Shown piece by piece: positions 16,322-25,062 of a stretch of 47,391 nucleotides of DNA (position 1 is the first letter of the stretch; every line of letters begins with the position of its first letter). The DNA is taken from NCBI GenBank assembly GCA_016931085.1, contig JAFGFO010000410.1:1-47391 (forward strand), written 5' to 3'. The translations under genes were made by a program, and so were the position numbers. This DNA comes from Thermoflexales bacterium (GTDB taxonomy: Bacteria; Chloroflexota; Anaerolineae; Fen-1058). The notes below the pieces were generated by a model. It was given only the letters and a program-made list of their open reading frames with translations, ran no database searches and was not told where the DNA came from.

Positions 16322-17572
16322 TCATGCCAAGGCAGGCTTCTGCGTCTGCCCGAGCAAACTCACGCCGGCGTTATGCGCCGGGTAGCGGGATTGTAACAGG
16401 TCACACAGCGTTGGGCACACGTCGATCAGATCAGCTTGTGGCACGCTGCGCTTGACTATGTCTCTGGAATAGACGATAAGCAGGCCTTTCGAGTTATCAT
16501 CCTCTGGGCAATAGCCGTGCATGGCCCTCACCGCTCGAGAGCGGTGAAAATAGTCAGGAAAAATGGCAGTTCCAGCATTGGCCCACCAGATCAACTCACC
16601 ATAGCGTGGGCCTGGCGCAGGCACGTGGTAAGCCTGGCCCAGTCCAGATGTGAGCAGTTGGCCATGCCCTGCCAAAAAGTCCCGAAAGACTTTTTCAATG
16701 GGCTGGCGTGCCTCCGGCTTGAGGAACCAAAAACGCGCCATGGTTGAATCCAAAAACATCACATAGTCGCGCCCGTGGACCAGTCTCACCTGGTCGATAT
16801 GCTTCTGCACGTCGACGTAATGCTCCACATCGACCATGCCGTGGTCGCCCAATACCAGGAAATTGACGGATTGGTAGGCCGCTTGAAATCGCTGGCGAAT
16901 GTCTGCAATACGCCTATCCAACTCCTGGCAAACGCGGTGGCGGTGTGGCGACTGCGTGCCACACTGATGAACGACCGAGTCGGTTGCCCCAATGTAGAGC
17001 AAATAGAGATCCCATCCCTCATCGGCGTGCTGGAGCACCAGTTGCTGCCGCGCATCGTCGTTGCCATTCCGCATCCCCAGGGCCGTAAAAGAATCATAAA
17101 AAAAACGCTTGCCCTCACCCGCCATGACGTCAAGCACAGACTCGATGGCCAAGCCACCTGGCCGGTCCAGGTCACGGCTGTCCTCCGTCAAGGAGAAGAG
17201 GGGCAGCATCCACAGTGGGATGTGGTACAGCGGGAAATTTTTCCCGCGCAGCCTGAGGTACGCGCCCAGCGCCCGGCGAACGTACCGCCCCTGGAGCAAC
17301 TTGTCGAGGGGAGAAAGCAGCCTCAGCCAACTGCGCGTGCCGGCCAGGGGAGCGTGGGCCGGGTCATACGTAATGGCTGTAAAGTTGCCGCTGACGTCCG
17401 GGCGCGCGCCGGCAAAGATCTCGGAGCGTTCGCAAAAGCCAAAGCTGGGCACCAACTTCTGAACGTGCAAACCCTGCTGGGCCATCGACCAGAGCACCGG
17501 CGTATCGGCCTGGTTCAAATAGTCCCAACGAAAGGCGTCCAGCAAGATCAACACGGTAGTCTTTTCGTGCAT
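16322..17572 (-). CDS. Alkaline-phosphatase-superfamily phosphodiesterase-like protein
   Basis: This protein of about 416 residues has the type I phosphodiesterase/nucleotide pyrophosphatase fold: ILLDAFRWDYL (Asp12) for metal 1, GATDSVVHQCG for metal 2, LGDHGM and a late AMHGYCPEDD His. It lacks a signal peptide, which is unusual for this superfamily. The usual Thr/Ser nucleophile segment is replaced by SFGFCERSEIFAG, so the nucleophile is uncertain (Ser43, Cys47 or Ser50). In a polysaccharide operon it could move or remove phosphate-containing groups. ATG 17572 begins one base after the preceding stop; ATG 17581, with GAGG 4 bases before it, is an alternative. Confidence 0.8.
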   Translation of the reverse strand: MHEKTTVLILLDAFRWDYLNQADTPVLWSMAQQGLHVQKLVPSFGFCERSEIFAGARPDVSGNFTAITYDPAHAPLAGTRSWLRLLSPLDKLLQGRYVRRALGAYLRLRGKNFPLYHIPLWMLPLFSLTEDSRDLDRPGGLAIESVLDVMAGEGKRFFYDSFTALGMRNGNDDARQQLVLQHADEGWDLYLLYIGATDSVVHQCGTQSPHRHRVCQELDRRIADIRQRFQAAYQSVNFLVLGDHGMVDVEHYVDVQKHIDQVRLVHGRDYVMFLDSTMARFWFLKPEARQPIEKVFRDFLAGHGQLLTSGLGQAYHVPAPGPRYGELIWWANAGTAIFPDYFHRSRAVRAMHGYCPEDDNSKGLLIVYSRDIVKRSVPQADLIDVCPTLCDLLQSRYPAHNAGVSLLGQTQKPALA

Positions 17573-17573
17573 C

Positions 17574-18683
17574 TTACACATCCATCCTCAGTTGAGCTGC
17601 CATGGCACGCGCAGCCTCCCAATCCAGCTCGGACAAATTGCTGCGCGTGACCCGGCCTAGCTCCAATTGAGCCAGGCCCAAAAAGCCGGCATCAACTTTT
17701 TCTGGCTCAAAAGCGAGCAGCAAGAACAGTTGAGCCAGGTTCACACTGACGTGTTTCTCGTGCCTCAAACTGCGCCTCACGAGCACGTGCGCCAGACGGC
17801 GTAAAACGCGCCTGGGATTATTGCGGTAGTACCAGGTATACGCCGGCCAATCTCGAAACTTGCGCTGATACATCGCGCCCACAAAGCTCCACATGGTATC
17901 CAGGTACACACGGCGCACCTGGAACCAGCGCTCGACGACATCGTAACGAACATCCCGTGTGGGACGCAGTTTAAACTCGGTTGCCTCTCGAATCAAGGTC
18001 AGCCTATCCGTCCGATCGCCAAAGGCCGCCTCGAAGCGGCGGAGCCGCTCGGCGTAGCTAGGGTGGTACAAGCCATGCAGGATCAACAGCGCATCAGAAC
18101 AAGCCAGCAGAGCTTTGGAAAACTGGCAAGCCAAAAAGAAGCGCTCCTCCTCTGTCGCCGTTTGCGCCAGGAAACGCGTGGAAAATGGGCCCAGGAAGCA
18201 CCACAAGCGGACGTAAAATTGAATCTCTGCCTCGGCCAACGGCATTTTCTGGGCGACCATGTCTGGAATGAGCGCCAAGACACCTGGATCGCCATAAATC
18301 ACCCGGCCCGCGTACTTGAGATCATAGTGATACATCGTATAGGCCAGTTTTTTCCACCGGGCCGGGCTATATACGCTGATATCTACCCACGATATTCCGA
18401 GCTGTTGTGCCAACTCACGCCGGAGTTGGCCGAGAAAGTCCCGGTCGACCGGCCGCTGGTTGAGCATCACGAGGTCATAATCGTTAACGGGCGTGAGGTC
18501 TCCCTTTTCGCACAAGACAGACCCTTCGCCGCGCCCAAAACCACCCACCAGCACCAAGGCTTCCAGTTGGGGGAACGCCGCGAGCAGGCGCTCACGCAGC
18601 AAGGCCACGTCAGAGGCGATACGCACATCGACAGCCTGGTCATGATGGACGGTATAATGGGACGATTCTAGCTCACAGTTCAT
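17574..18683 (-). CDS. Pol-beta-type nucleotidyltransferase-fold protein
   Basis: This 369-residue protein of unknown substrate has a clear minimal nucleotidyltransferase site: GGFGRGEG at 47-54, then NDYDL with Asp68 and Asp70, and a third acid at Asp101 in WVDISVY. The remaining two thirds are helical, with many aromatic and basic residues, and could bind a lipid or glycan acceptor. It differs from the other nucleotidyltransferase (1949-3112) in motif and layout. ATG 18683 overlaps the preceding gene by 11 bases. It sits next to the phosphatase-superfamily gene, suggesting one enzyme adds and the other processes a phosphate-linked group; this pairing is inference. Confidence 0.72.
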   Translation of the reverse strand: MNCELESSHYTVHHDQAVDVRIASDVALLRERLLAAFPQLEALVLVGGFGRGEGSVLCEKGDLTPVNDYDLVMLNQRPVDRDFLGQLRRELAQQLGISWVDISVYSPARWKKLAYTMYHYDLKYAGRVIYGDPGVLALIPDMVAQKMPLAEAEIQFYVRLWCFLGPFSTRFLAQTATEEERFFLACQFSKALLACSDALLILHGLYHPSYAERLRRFEAAFGDRTDRLTLIREATEFKLRPTRDVRYDVVERWFQVRRVYLDTMWSFVGAMYQRKFRDWPAYTWYYRNNPRRVLRRLAHVLVRRSLRHEKHVSVNLAQLFLLLAFEPEKVDAGFLGLAQLELGRVTRSNLSELDWEAARAMAAQLRMDV

Positions 18684-19836
18684 CTATTTTATCGATCACC
18701 CTATCAAAATATTTAGCAAATTCAAATTCCTCGTTGTAGCACCGCACGGCGTTCGAGCTGAACTGGGAATAATCAGCTAACACTCTCGCCACGGCGCTCT
18801 TGATCTCGCCCGCATCGCCAATGCACACGCCGCACTGGGAGCGCTCGACCAGGCGGCGCAAGCCAGGTGAATCGCTCGTCACTATGGGCAGGCCGCACTT
18901 CAGGTAACGAATCAGCTTACCCGAAGCGCCGGCGATGTTGGCGTAGTTAGCCCCCTTTTTCGAGTCGTACAGGGCCACCCCGATAGCCGCCGAGCTGTAC
19001 AAGCGTTCGACATCCTCGTAGGGCACCATGTCCAGAGAAAGCACCACACGCGAGTCAGTCGCCAGGCGCTTGATTTTGTCCAGGTAGGCCGCCTGCGAAC
19101 TCACCGCGTAACCGTGCAAAACCAACACCCACTCGGCCGGCCAGGTCAACGCGCTCTCGGCCAGTTCCAGGCACATCGCCCAATCAATGATGTTGCCGGC
19201 GTACAGAACAATCTGGCGATCGCCGGCAATGCCGAGTCTGTCATTCAAATAGCTGCTCTTGTTACGCGCCGCCCGGCCCAACGGAGAATTGGGGACAATC
19301 ATGATCTGCGAGCGGTCGATGCGATTATCCTCAAGCAGGCAAGCCGCCCGCTCATCGTCCTGTATGAGTGTGAGCCAGGTAAAGCGATTGCAGATGCGTT
19401 CCAAGCTCTTGTTCAAGCGCTTGCGCCACCCTCGTGCCTCACTAGATGGGTATAACTCCATCGAAAAATACACCGCCGGCGTCCTGACGAACATACTGGC
19501 CAGCGTGGCGACGATCATCCCGCCCTGATCTATGCCAAAAAAGCACGCGTAGCCACCCCGGGCGCGCGAAAGCCGTACAATCTCGGCAATGATGCGCAAA
19601 AAACCCAAGCCGGGTATCTTGAGCTTGCCCCTGGCCGGCAAGGGACAAAGCGTGATCTGCCTTTCTGAAAAATGCGGCGTTGGGATGTGGTCGACGCTGG
19701 CGATCGAGATGAGATCGAGCTGGTAACCGCGTTCCACCAACCTGCCCATCGCGCTGACCACCGCCGGCAACGCGCCGATGTGGGGCGTCAGGTTGACAAA
19801 AGCGACCCTGCGTCGGTCAAGTCTCTCGCTGTCCAT
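18673..19836 (-). CDS. Glycosyltransferase, GT-B fold (family 4-like)
   Basis: This 387-residue protein starts MDSERLDRRRVAFVNLTPHI and has PHIGALPAVVSAM in the acceptor domain, IVLYAGNIIDWAMCLELAES at the start of the donor domain and ASGKLIRYLKCGLPIVTSDS near the C-terminus. The acidic pair of the E-x7-E motif is not obvious, so the family is assigned from overall layout. ATG 19836 lies one base after the preceding stop. An in-frame ATG at 19863 would overlap the upstream gene. Confidence 0.82.
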   Translation of the reverse strand: MDSERLDRRRVAFVNLTPHIGALPAVVSAMGRLVERGYQLDLISIASVDHIPTPHFSERQITLCPLPARGKLKIPGLGFLRIIAEIVRLSRARGGYACFFGIDQGGMIVATLASMFVRTPAVYFSMELYPSSEARGWRKRLNKSLERICNRFTWLTLIQDDERAACLLEDNRIDRSQIMIVPNSPLGRAARNKSSYLNDRLGIAGDRQIVLYAGNIIDWAMCLELAESALTWPAEWVLVLHGYAVSSQAAYLDKIKRLATDSRVVLSLDMVPYEDVERLYSSAAIGVALYDSKKGANYANIAGASGKLIRYLKCGLPIVTSDSPGLRRLVERSQCGVCIGDAGEIKSAVARVLADYSQFSSNAVRCYNEEFEFAKYFDRVIDKIDEL

Positions 19837-19837
19837 G

Positions 19838-20791
19838 TTAGAAATAATTCTCCTGAAGGACATACCGGCGCAAAGACGGGCTGGCCAACAACCTGAGCGA
19901 GTGAAGAAACTGGGCCCATGCATGGCTGGCAGCCATCCAGCAGCGCATCTTTTCCGTTTGGCTTTTGAATGCCAAGGCCGATTTGAGGCTCAGTCCGGTA
20001 TAGCGAGACGACGCGACCAGCATCCGTCGCAGCACATTGACCAGGGATGGGGCAGTCCTGAAAGCGGCGTAGGATTCGCTAATGCCCTGGTCAAAGGCTC
20101 GCCTTTGAAAATAGGCTGGCCTCAGCCGGCTGGCCGGCACGCGATGGCGCAGGCACGCGCCGGGCACGTAGATCACTTTGTAACCGGCGTGATAGACCTT
20201 GTACTGCAAGCCTGTCTCGCCGTCTCCCCTCCGCCAAATCAGACGCCGATCTCCAAAGCCGTCTGGGTTAAAGCCACCCACTTCGAAGAGCACCGGCTTG
20301 CGAACAGACATATTACAGCCATAGACCGTCCTGGGCCAGGCCAACTCGCTGGTCTCTTGGTCCAGGTCAAGCAGACTGAGATAAGCCAGGTTCACGCCTG
20401 AAAGCCAGGCGGGCGGTTCCAGCTCCCAGTCCGCCACCACCTTACCCCCTACGCACGCCACCTGGGGGTCCTCGTAGGGTCCGCACATCGCCGCCAACCA
20501 TCCAGGTGGGCAAAGCACGTCGTCGTCAATATAAACCAGGATTTCCCCCTCGGCTGCTTTGGCACCGGCATGCCGGGCGTTGTGCAGGCCACAGTTGGCT
20601 TCGTGAACATAACGCACCGGCGGCGATAACGTGGGGCCATCTAAAGCCACCAACTCGGTGGGCTGCGGCGCGTTGTCCACAACGAGAATCTCGTATTGAT
20701 CGTGGGGGAAAGACTGTGTCGCCACGCTGGCCAATGCATCCTGCAGGAACCGCGTGCGGTAGTACGTGGGAATGATAACCGAAACCAACAT
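19838..20791 (-). CDS. Glycosyltransferase family 2
   Basis: This 317-residue GT-A enzyme has LVSVIIPTYYRTRFL at the N-terminus, VVDNAP, a CGLHNARHAGAKAAEG helix and the metal motif YIDDDVLCPPGWL. A GCNMSVRK motif and the FGDRR/GDGETGL region follow. The C-terminal 70 residues are basic and helical. ATG 20791 matches the usual start of the family; a GTG at 20809, directly after the preceding stop, is an alternative adding six residues. Donor and linkage are unknown. Confidence 0.9.
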   Translation of the reverse strand: MLVSVIIPTYYRTRFLQDALASVATQSFPHDQYEILVVDNAPQPTELVALDGPTLSPPVRYVHEANCGLHNARHAGAKAAEGEILVYIDDDVLCPPGWLAAMCGPYEDPQVACVGGKVVADWELEPPAWLSGVNLAYLSLLDLDQETSELAWPRTVYGCNMSVRKPVLFEVGGFNPDGFGDRRLIWRRGDGETGLQYKVYHAGYKVIYVPGACLRHRVPASRLRPAYFQRRAFDQGISESYAAFRTAPSLVNVLRRMLVASSRYTGLSLKSALAFKSQTEKMRCWMAASHAWAQFLHSLRLLASPSLRRYVLQENYF

Positions 20792-20809
20792 AACGACACT
20801 CTCACTCAC

Positions 20810-22279
20810 CTACGCTTGCGGTTGCGCCAGGATACTGCGTCCCAAGTGAACCATTCGCCGCACCATCGTTACATCAAGGATATACAGCATTAAGCCGTAG
20901 CTGGCCACCCCTACGAGCGACAGAACGAGCAGTTCTACCCAATCCACAGAACCTGACAAGGGTCGTAACATGTATTGAGTGAACCCAACAACTACTGCCA
21001 TGCCTGCTGCGGCTAGAAACGGCACACGCAGGTAAGCAAATAGAGTTCTGTAATCAATATGCAGAAATTTGACCGCCAACAGCAGATGAAGCGGCATGCC
21101 AATCAGGACCACGACCAGCTTGGCATAACAGAAAACCACCAAATTTTGCTGTGCGCCCAGGACGTAAATAGGAATCGTGTACAACAGTTTCAATGCCTGG
21201 AATTTGGGCATAATATCGGCTCTGCCCACAGCTTTATAGACTTCAGGATTAGCCGCAACAACCCAAGACAAGCCCTGTTGAATAGCCAGAATGCTCAGGG
21301 GGACATCTAGTCCAATCCACTTGCCGCCGTAGATGAGTGAGGTGGCCGGGCGTGCGATCAGGGCAATGCCCACCCCGATGGGCAACGAAATGAGCGCACT
21401 GATACGCACCAGGTCCAGTAAACGATCACGCAGCTCAGGCATGTTGTGCTGGAGGCGGCTAAACGCAGGAAACGTTATAGAAGATACGGGGGCCAGGAGA
21501 GTGCCCAGTATCATGACCACCAGGTTATAACTGACGGTGTACAGGCCGAGGTCAGAGACGTCAAGATAATGTCCCACAATGGCGTTGTCGCCGTAGACGT
21601 AGAACCAGCCCATCAGCGCTTCCAATGCGCACAGAAATCCAAACACGAGCAACTGGCGTCCCAGGCCAAAATCGTATTGGAACTTGGGCCGCCAGGAGGT
21701 ACGCCACCACAACAAAGCCGTTTGCACGATTGAGGCCGCCAACGAACCCACGACCAGGGACCAGACCCCCCAACCTATATAGGCTAGAGGAATAGTCACG
21801 AACAAGGGGATCAAGTTAGGCAGCAAATCGACGACGAACAGCTTGTCAAACTCGATCCGGCGCACGAGGATGTTTCTGTGCACGGCCCCCAACGAGGCCA
21901 CAATCAGTTGGAACCCCAGAACACGCAGGACCGGGACAGCGCTCGGTTGATGAAAAAAGCCAGCTATCCAAGGGGCGCTGACCAAGAGCATCCCATACAG
22001 GACCAGGCCAAACACAAGATTCGACCAAAAGACGATGTTGAATACATGGTCTTCATTTTCGTCACTCTGGATCAAGGCCCTCGACATACCCATATCTCGC
22101 AGGATATCCAGCAAGGCAATCGTCGTGGAGGCGATAGCCACCAGTCCATAAACGGATGGGGCCAACAAGCGTGCCAAAATGACGGTTGTCAAAGGTCGAA
22201 GGAGCTTGGGAAAAGCGGTTTGCAAGTACACCCATTTCACTGCTCCGACGGATTTTTTGTTAACGTCGTCAAATGCCAT
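20810..22279 (-). CDS. Polysaccharide flippase, MOP superfamily (Wzx/WzxC-like)
   Basis: This 489-residue integral membrane protein has about 12-14 hydrophobic segments. It matches the polysaccharide transporter layout: an N-terminal KWVYLQTAFPKLLRPLTTVILARLL helix region, LAPSVYGLVAIA, the DLGLYTVSYNL segment at mid-protein and a PVSSITFPAFSRLQ loop. It would flip undecaprenyl-linked repeat units to the outer face of the membrane. ATG 22279 has AGGGG 4 bases before it; the codon at 22303 is an in-frame alternative that overlaps the preceding gene. It is the only flippase gene in the window. Confidence 0.93.
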   Translation of the reverse strand: MAFDDVNKKSVGAVKWVYLQTAFPKLLRPLTTVILARLLAPSVYGLVAIASTTIALLDILRDMGMSRALIQSDENEDHVFNIVFWSNLVFGLVLYGMLLVSAPWIAGFFHQPSAVPVLRVLGFQLIVASLGAVHRNILVRRIEFDKLFVVDLLPNLIPLFVTIPLAYIGWGVWSLVVGSLAASIVQTALLWWRTSWRPKFQYDFGLGRQLLVFGFLCALEALMGWFYVYGDNAIVGHYLDVSDLGLYTVSYNLVVMILGTLLAPVSSITFPAFSRLQHNMPELRDRLLDLVRISALISLPIGVGIALIARPATSLIYGGKWIGLDVPLSILAIQQGLSWVVAANPEVYKAVGRADIMPKFQALKLLYTIPIYVLGAQQNLVVFCYAKLVVVLIGMPLHLLLAVKFLHIDYRTLFAYLRVPFLAAAGMAVVVGFTQYMLRPLSGSVDWVELLVLSLVGVASYGLMLYILDVTMVRRMVHLGRSILAQPQA

Positions 22280-22299
22280 TTTTCCCCTACTCGCCTGGG

Positions 22300-25041
22300 T
22301 CAATGATCAACTGCAGCAGCCTTGAGCAACTTGGCGGCTTCTCTCACAGCGATCGTGCTGCGATCTTCTAACTCGGGCACAACACGTTCCAGTTGCTCCC
22401 GAATAGCCGCCCTGGTCTGGACAACACTTTGCACCTGAAGCCATACCTCCTCATAACACGCAAATTCCATATCGTGCTGGACAAAGCACTGCGGCAAGCC
22501 ACATAGATCAGCCAGCCCTTTGAGCTTGGTTTGCTGGTACACGCCACTCGCCAGGCCTACAAATGGAATCCGCATAGAGGCCGAAAACACAGTAAAATGA
22601 TAGCGTGCTCCAAGTGCCAGATCGAACAAGCCTATCAGGCCCTTTAACGTCGAATCATCATACTCTCCCTCTACACAGCGAGCGTGTTCCGGGTAAGCCA
22701 TGCCAGCCACAATCTCTCTATGTATCTCCCGATCATCTACACCCTGACAGTAATCCGTAGGGATAAAGAGAATTTTCGCATTAAATCCTCGCACAAGCCC
22801 GTCAGCGATCTGGGCCATCAGGCTTATTTCACGTTCAAGCCCAGGCTGGCGACCTTGACCCTTGAAAACCTTTAAAGAGCCTTTTAAATTCATGGCCACC
22901 GCCAGAGAGGTCTCCAGGTCGAGCCAGTCCTGTCCAGCTTCTGCAAGCAAAACACGCCCAGCTTCTCGAGCGGGTATACATGGGATGGTCATGGCATCGT
23001 CGGCTGCATCCAGCACTTCAGGCATGGACACACCAATGGCGCGCAGACGTTGGTGCGATGTATGCTTGTCGCGAAAGGTGATCATGTGAACGCGATCCAG
23101 GCATAAGCGCGCATACCAAGCGTCCAGCCGGTCGGTAAAGGGGCCAATCGTTTGACCTGACACAATAACCGTTTTGCCCAATATACGGGCCGCCAGGTAT
23201 TGCGTGCATTTTTTGTACAGCTCCTGCGGAATCACGCTATTGAGATTGCCTCCTCCGACGTTGAACAGCATATCCGCGCTGGCAATCTCGTCCAGTGCAA
23301 GCCGGGCGGAGGTCCACAATCTCAAGCGCAGGCCATAGCGTTCAGCCAACGCAGCCACCAGAAAGAGAAGCGTGGCTCCCAACGTGACAATCTTGGCCTT
23401 GAGATTTGAGCCTGGCCTCAGTCCCAGCGCTCTCACATCGTGGACAGCTCGCTCGCCATGAAAGGCAGCGGTGTAAGCCGGGTCGTGCGAAAGCATCACG
23501 ATCTCCACATCGTTCTCCAACAAGGTCTTCAAGTTCAGCCTGTCGGCGTGTGGCATCGCCTCGTCGCCAATGTCATGGGCACCAAAGCCACCGATCATGA
23601 CCACCTTGCAAGATCTCGATCGCTGCGGAGGCGGTCGCTTTTCAAGCGCAAACGCTTTCAGCATGCGTGCCAGCAAGCTGAACCCGCGTTGGAATTGGCG
23701 TCCGAGTTGCTTGAGCAGGTAGTCAAAGCTGATAATCTTGTCCAGGAGCCAAAAAGGAAGCGCATGCTCACCCATCAAAACATTGAGGGAAAACCTGAGC
23801 GTTCTGAGGAAATCCACCCGCCGAATGGGCAAATCGTGGGTATAAATGGGCACCTTTCGCCCCAATCGTCGCCACACGCTCAAGCGGATGCCTATATTCA
23901 TCTTTTTTGTCAAGCCCTGATCACGAACCACATCGTCAACCCCCATTGGAGCGGCCTGAATAAGCTCTGCTCCAAGCATTTGGCGGACAATCTGCTCGGC
24001 TGCATCGCTCCTCGTAATCACCGTAGCCGTCCCATGAGGTCTTCCCAACCCGCCTTGCCAATTATCGCCCACAGAAAAATCGGCCCACTCCGACAGCTTG
24101 TCGAAATAAAGCCACTCGCGTACCGGATAGAAAAAATAGGGGAAAGTATGTCCCCAATACGTCCAATCCAAATGATTGACAAAACGTTCTGTACCATCCT
24201 TCAAGACGAGTCGCAGCCGGCCGGGCACACCCTCTCCGCGATATTCAAGTTGTGCCAGATCTTCAGGTCTCACGCCCTGCTTGTAACATAGAAATTCGGT
24301 GGCACGGCGACTTGGGACGTGACTGGTAAACAAAGACAGCACATACGGGAGCCTGTTTCGCAAATCAGGGTACACTCTTTGCAGCAAACGCAGTCCGTGT
24401 ACGTGGGCCGGCAAGCCAACAAAGGCCAGACGACGATCGTGATCCTCACCACGAATGATGGGTTTGAGAACCTGATTCAAGGGCACGGGGCAATACTTGG
24501 ATTTCTGTGCTGCTATCAACTCGTCCCTGGTGTGTGCGATGTAGCTCAGTGCTTCCAGGGGTGCGGCGGGATTCATGCGGGTAACGATAGCGCCATCGAC
24601 CTCGCCTACCGAGAGAAGATGACAAAGTATTTGTGTCACCATCCCGCCTGAGGCGCCATTATCCCGAATAGCAACATCCAGCGAGCAAGCCCGCCAGATA
24701 CCCCGATGGGGACCGACTAAGGGATGACAGGGCAGTGCTTTCTGTGATTCTGGCCGTTCGTATAAATCCAACTCGAACCCGGGGCATACCATCACACACA
24801 ATTCGCACTGTGTGCACAGCGCGTCATCCACACATGGTTCATAAATCCCCTTGCCAGAATTGTAACGCACCTGAACAGCATCTGTCGGGCAAACAGCCTC
24901 GCAGGTAGCGCAACCCGTACAAAGCGAATTTTTGGCGACAAAGCCAATATGCTTGCCCACGTTAAAACCCACTTCAGCAGCGGACAGGCGTTGATAATGA
25001 CGCTGTATACGGAGATTCTGCCCAGTACGATCGTTATTCAC
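22300..25041 (-). CDS. Fusion: FrhB-like iron-sulfur protein plus polysaccharide pyruvyl transferase
   Basis: One frame of 913 residues carries two proteins usually encoded apart. Residues 41-51 and 76-86 are two ferredoxin-type 4Fe-4S motifs (CTGCATCEAVC and CTQCELCVMVC). Residues of about 110-400 are the FrhB domain of coenzyme F420 hydrogenase beta-subunit-like proteins, with SGGMVTQIL near 131 and ADFSVGDNW near 320. Residues of about 478-913 are a polysaccharide pyruvyl transferase (CsaB/WcaK type), with GGFGAHDIGDEAM, NVGGGNLNS, SGQTIGPF and GARYHFTVFSAS. The transferase puts ketal pyruvate on sugars from phosphoenolpyruvate; the role of the FrhB part is unknown. Two Cys usual in these FrhB domains are replaced: Ala212 in VGLPAHVHGLR and Thr239 in LSLFTSHVPS. 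GTG 25041 is the start, with only a weak ribosome site. Confidence 0.88.
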   Translation of the reverse strand: MNNDRTGQNLRIQRHYQRLSAAEVGFNVGKHIGFVAKNSLCTGCATCEAVCPTDAVQVRYNSGKGIYEPCVDDALCTQCELCVMVCPGFELDLYERPESQKALPCHPLVGPHRGIWRACSLDVAIRDNGASGGMVTQILCHLLSVGEVDGAIVTRMNPAAPLEALSYIAHTRDELIAAQKSKYCPVPLNQVLKPIIRGEDHDRRLAFVGLPAHVHGLRLLQRVYPDLRNRLPYVLSLFTSHVPSRRATEFLCYKQGVRPEDLAQLEYRGEGVPGRLRLVLKDGTERFVNHLDWTYWGHTFPYFFYPVREWLYFDKLSEWADFSVGDNWQGGLGRPHGTATVITRSDAAEQIVRQMLGAELIQAAPMGVDDVVRDQGLTKKMNIGIRLSVWRRLGRKVPIYTHDLPIRRVDFLRTLRFSLNVLMGEHALPFWLLDKIISFDYLLKQLGRQFQRGFSLLARMLKAFALEKRPPPQRSRSCKVVMIGGFGAHDIGDEAMPHADRLNLKTLLENDVEIVMLSHDPAYTAAFHGERAVHDVRALGLRPGSNLKAKIVTLGATLLFLVAALAERYGLRLRLWTSARLALDEIASADMLFNVGGGNLNSVIPQELYKKCTQYLAARILGKTVIVSGQTIGPFTDRLDAWYARLCLDRVHMITFRDKHTSHQRLRAIGVSMPEVLDAADDAMTIPCIPAREAGRVLLAEAGQDWLDLETSLAVAMNLKGSLKVFKGQGRQPGLEREISLMAQIADGLVRGFNAKILFIPTDYCQGVDDREIHREIVAGMAYPEHARCVEGEYDDSTLKGLIGLFDLALGARYHFTVFSASMRIPFVGLASGVYQQTKLKGLADLCGLPQCFVQHDMEFACYEEVWLQVQSVVQTRAAIREQLERVVPELEDRSTIAVREAAKLLKAAAVDH

Positions 25042-25062
25042 TGCTCGAGTCGACTCTATATC

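Noticed and set aside
22300..25041. Possibility that the FrhB/pyruvyl-transferase gene is two genes joined by a sequence error
   Set aside because: The frame is open throughout, the linker region (about residues 400-478) reads as a normal helical protein with normal composition, and no internal ribosome site with a start near residue 478 was seen. Not fully excluded.
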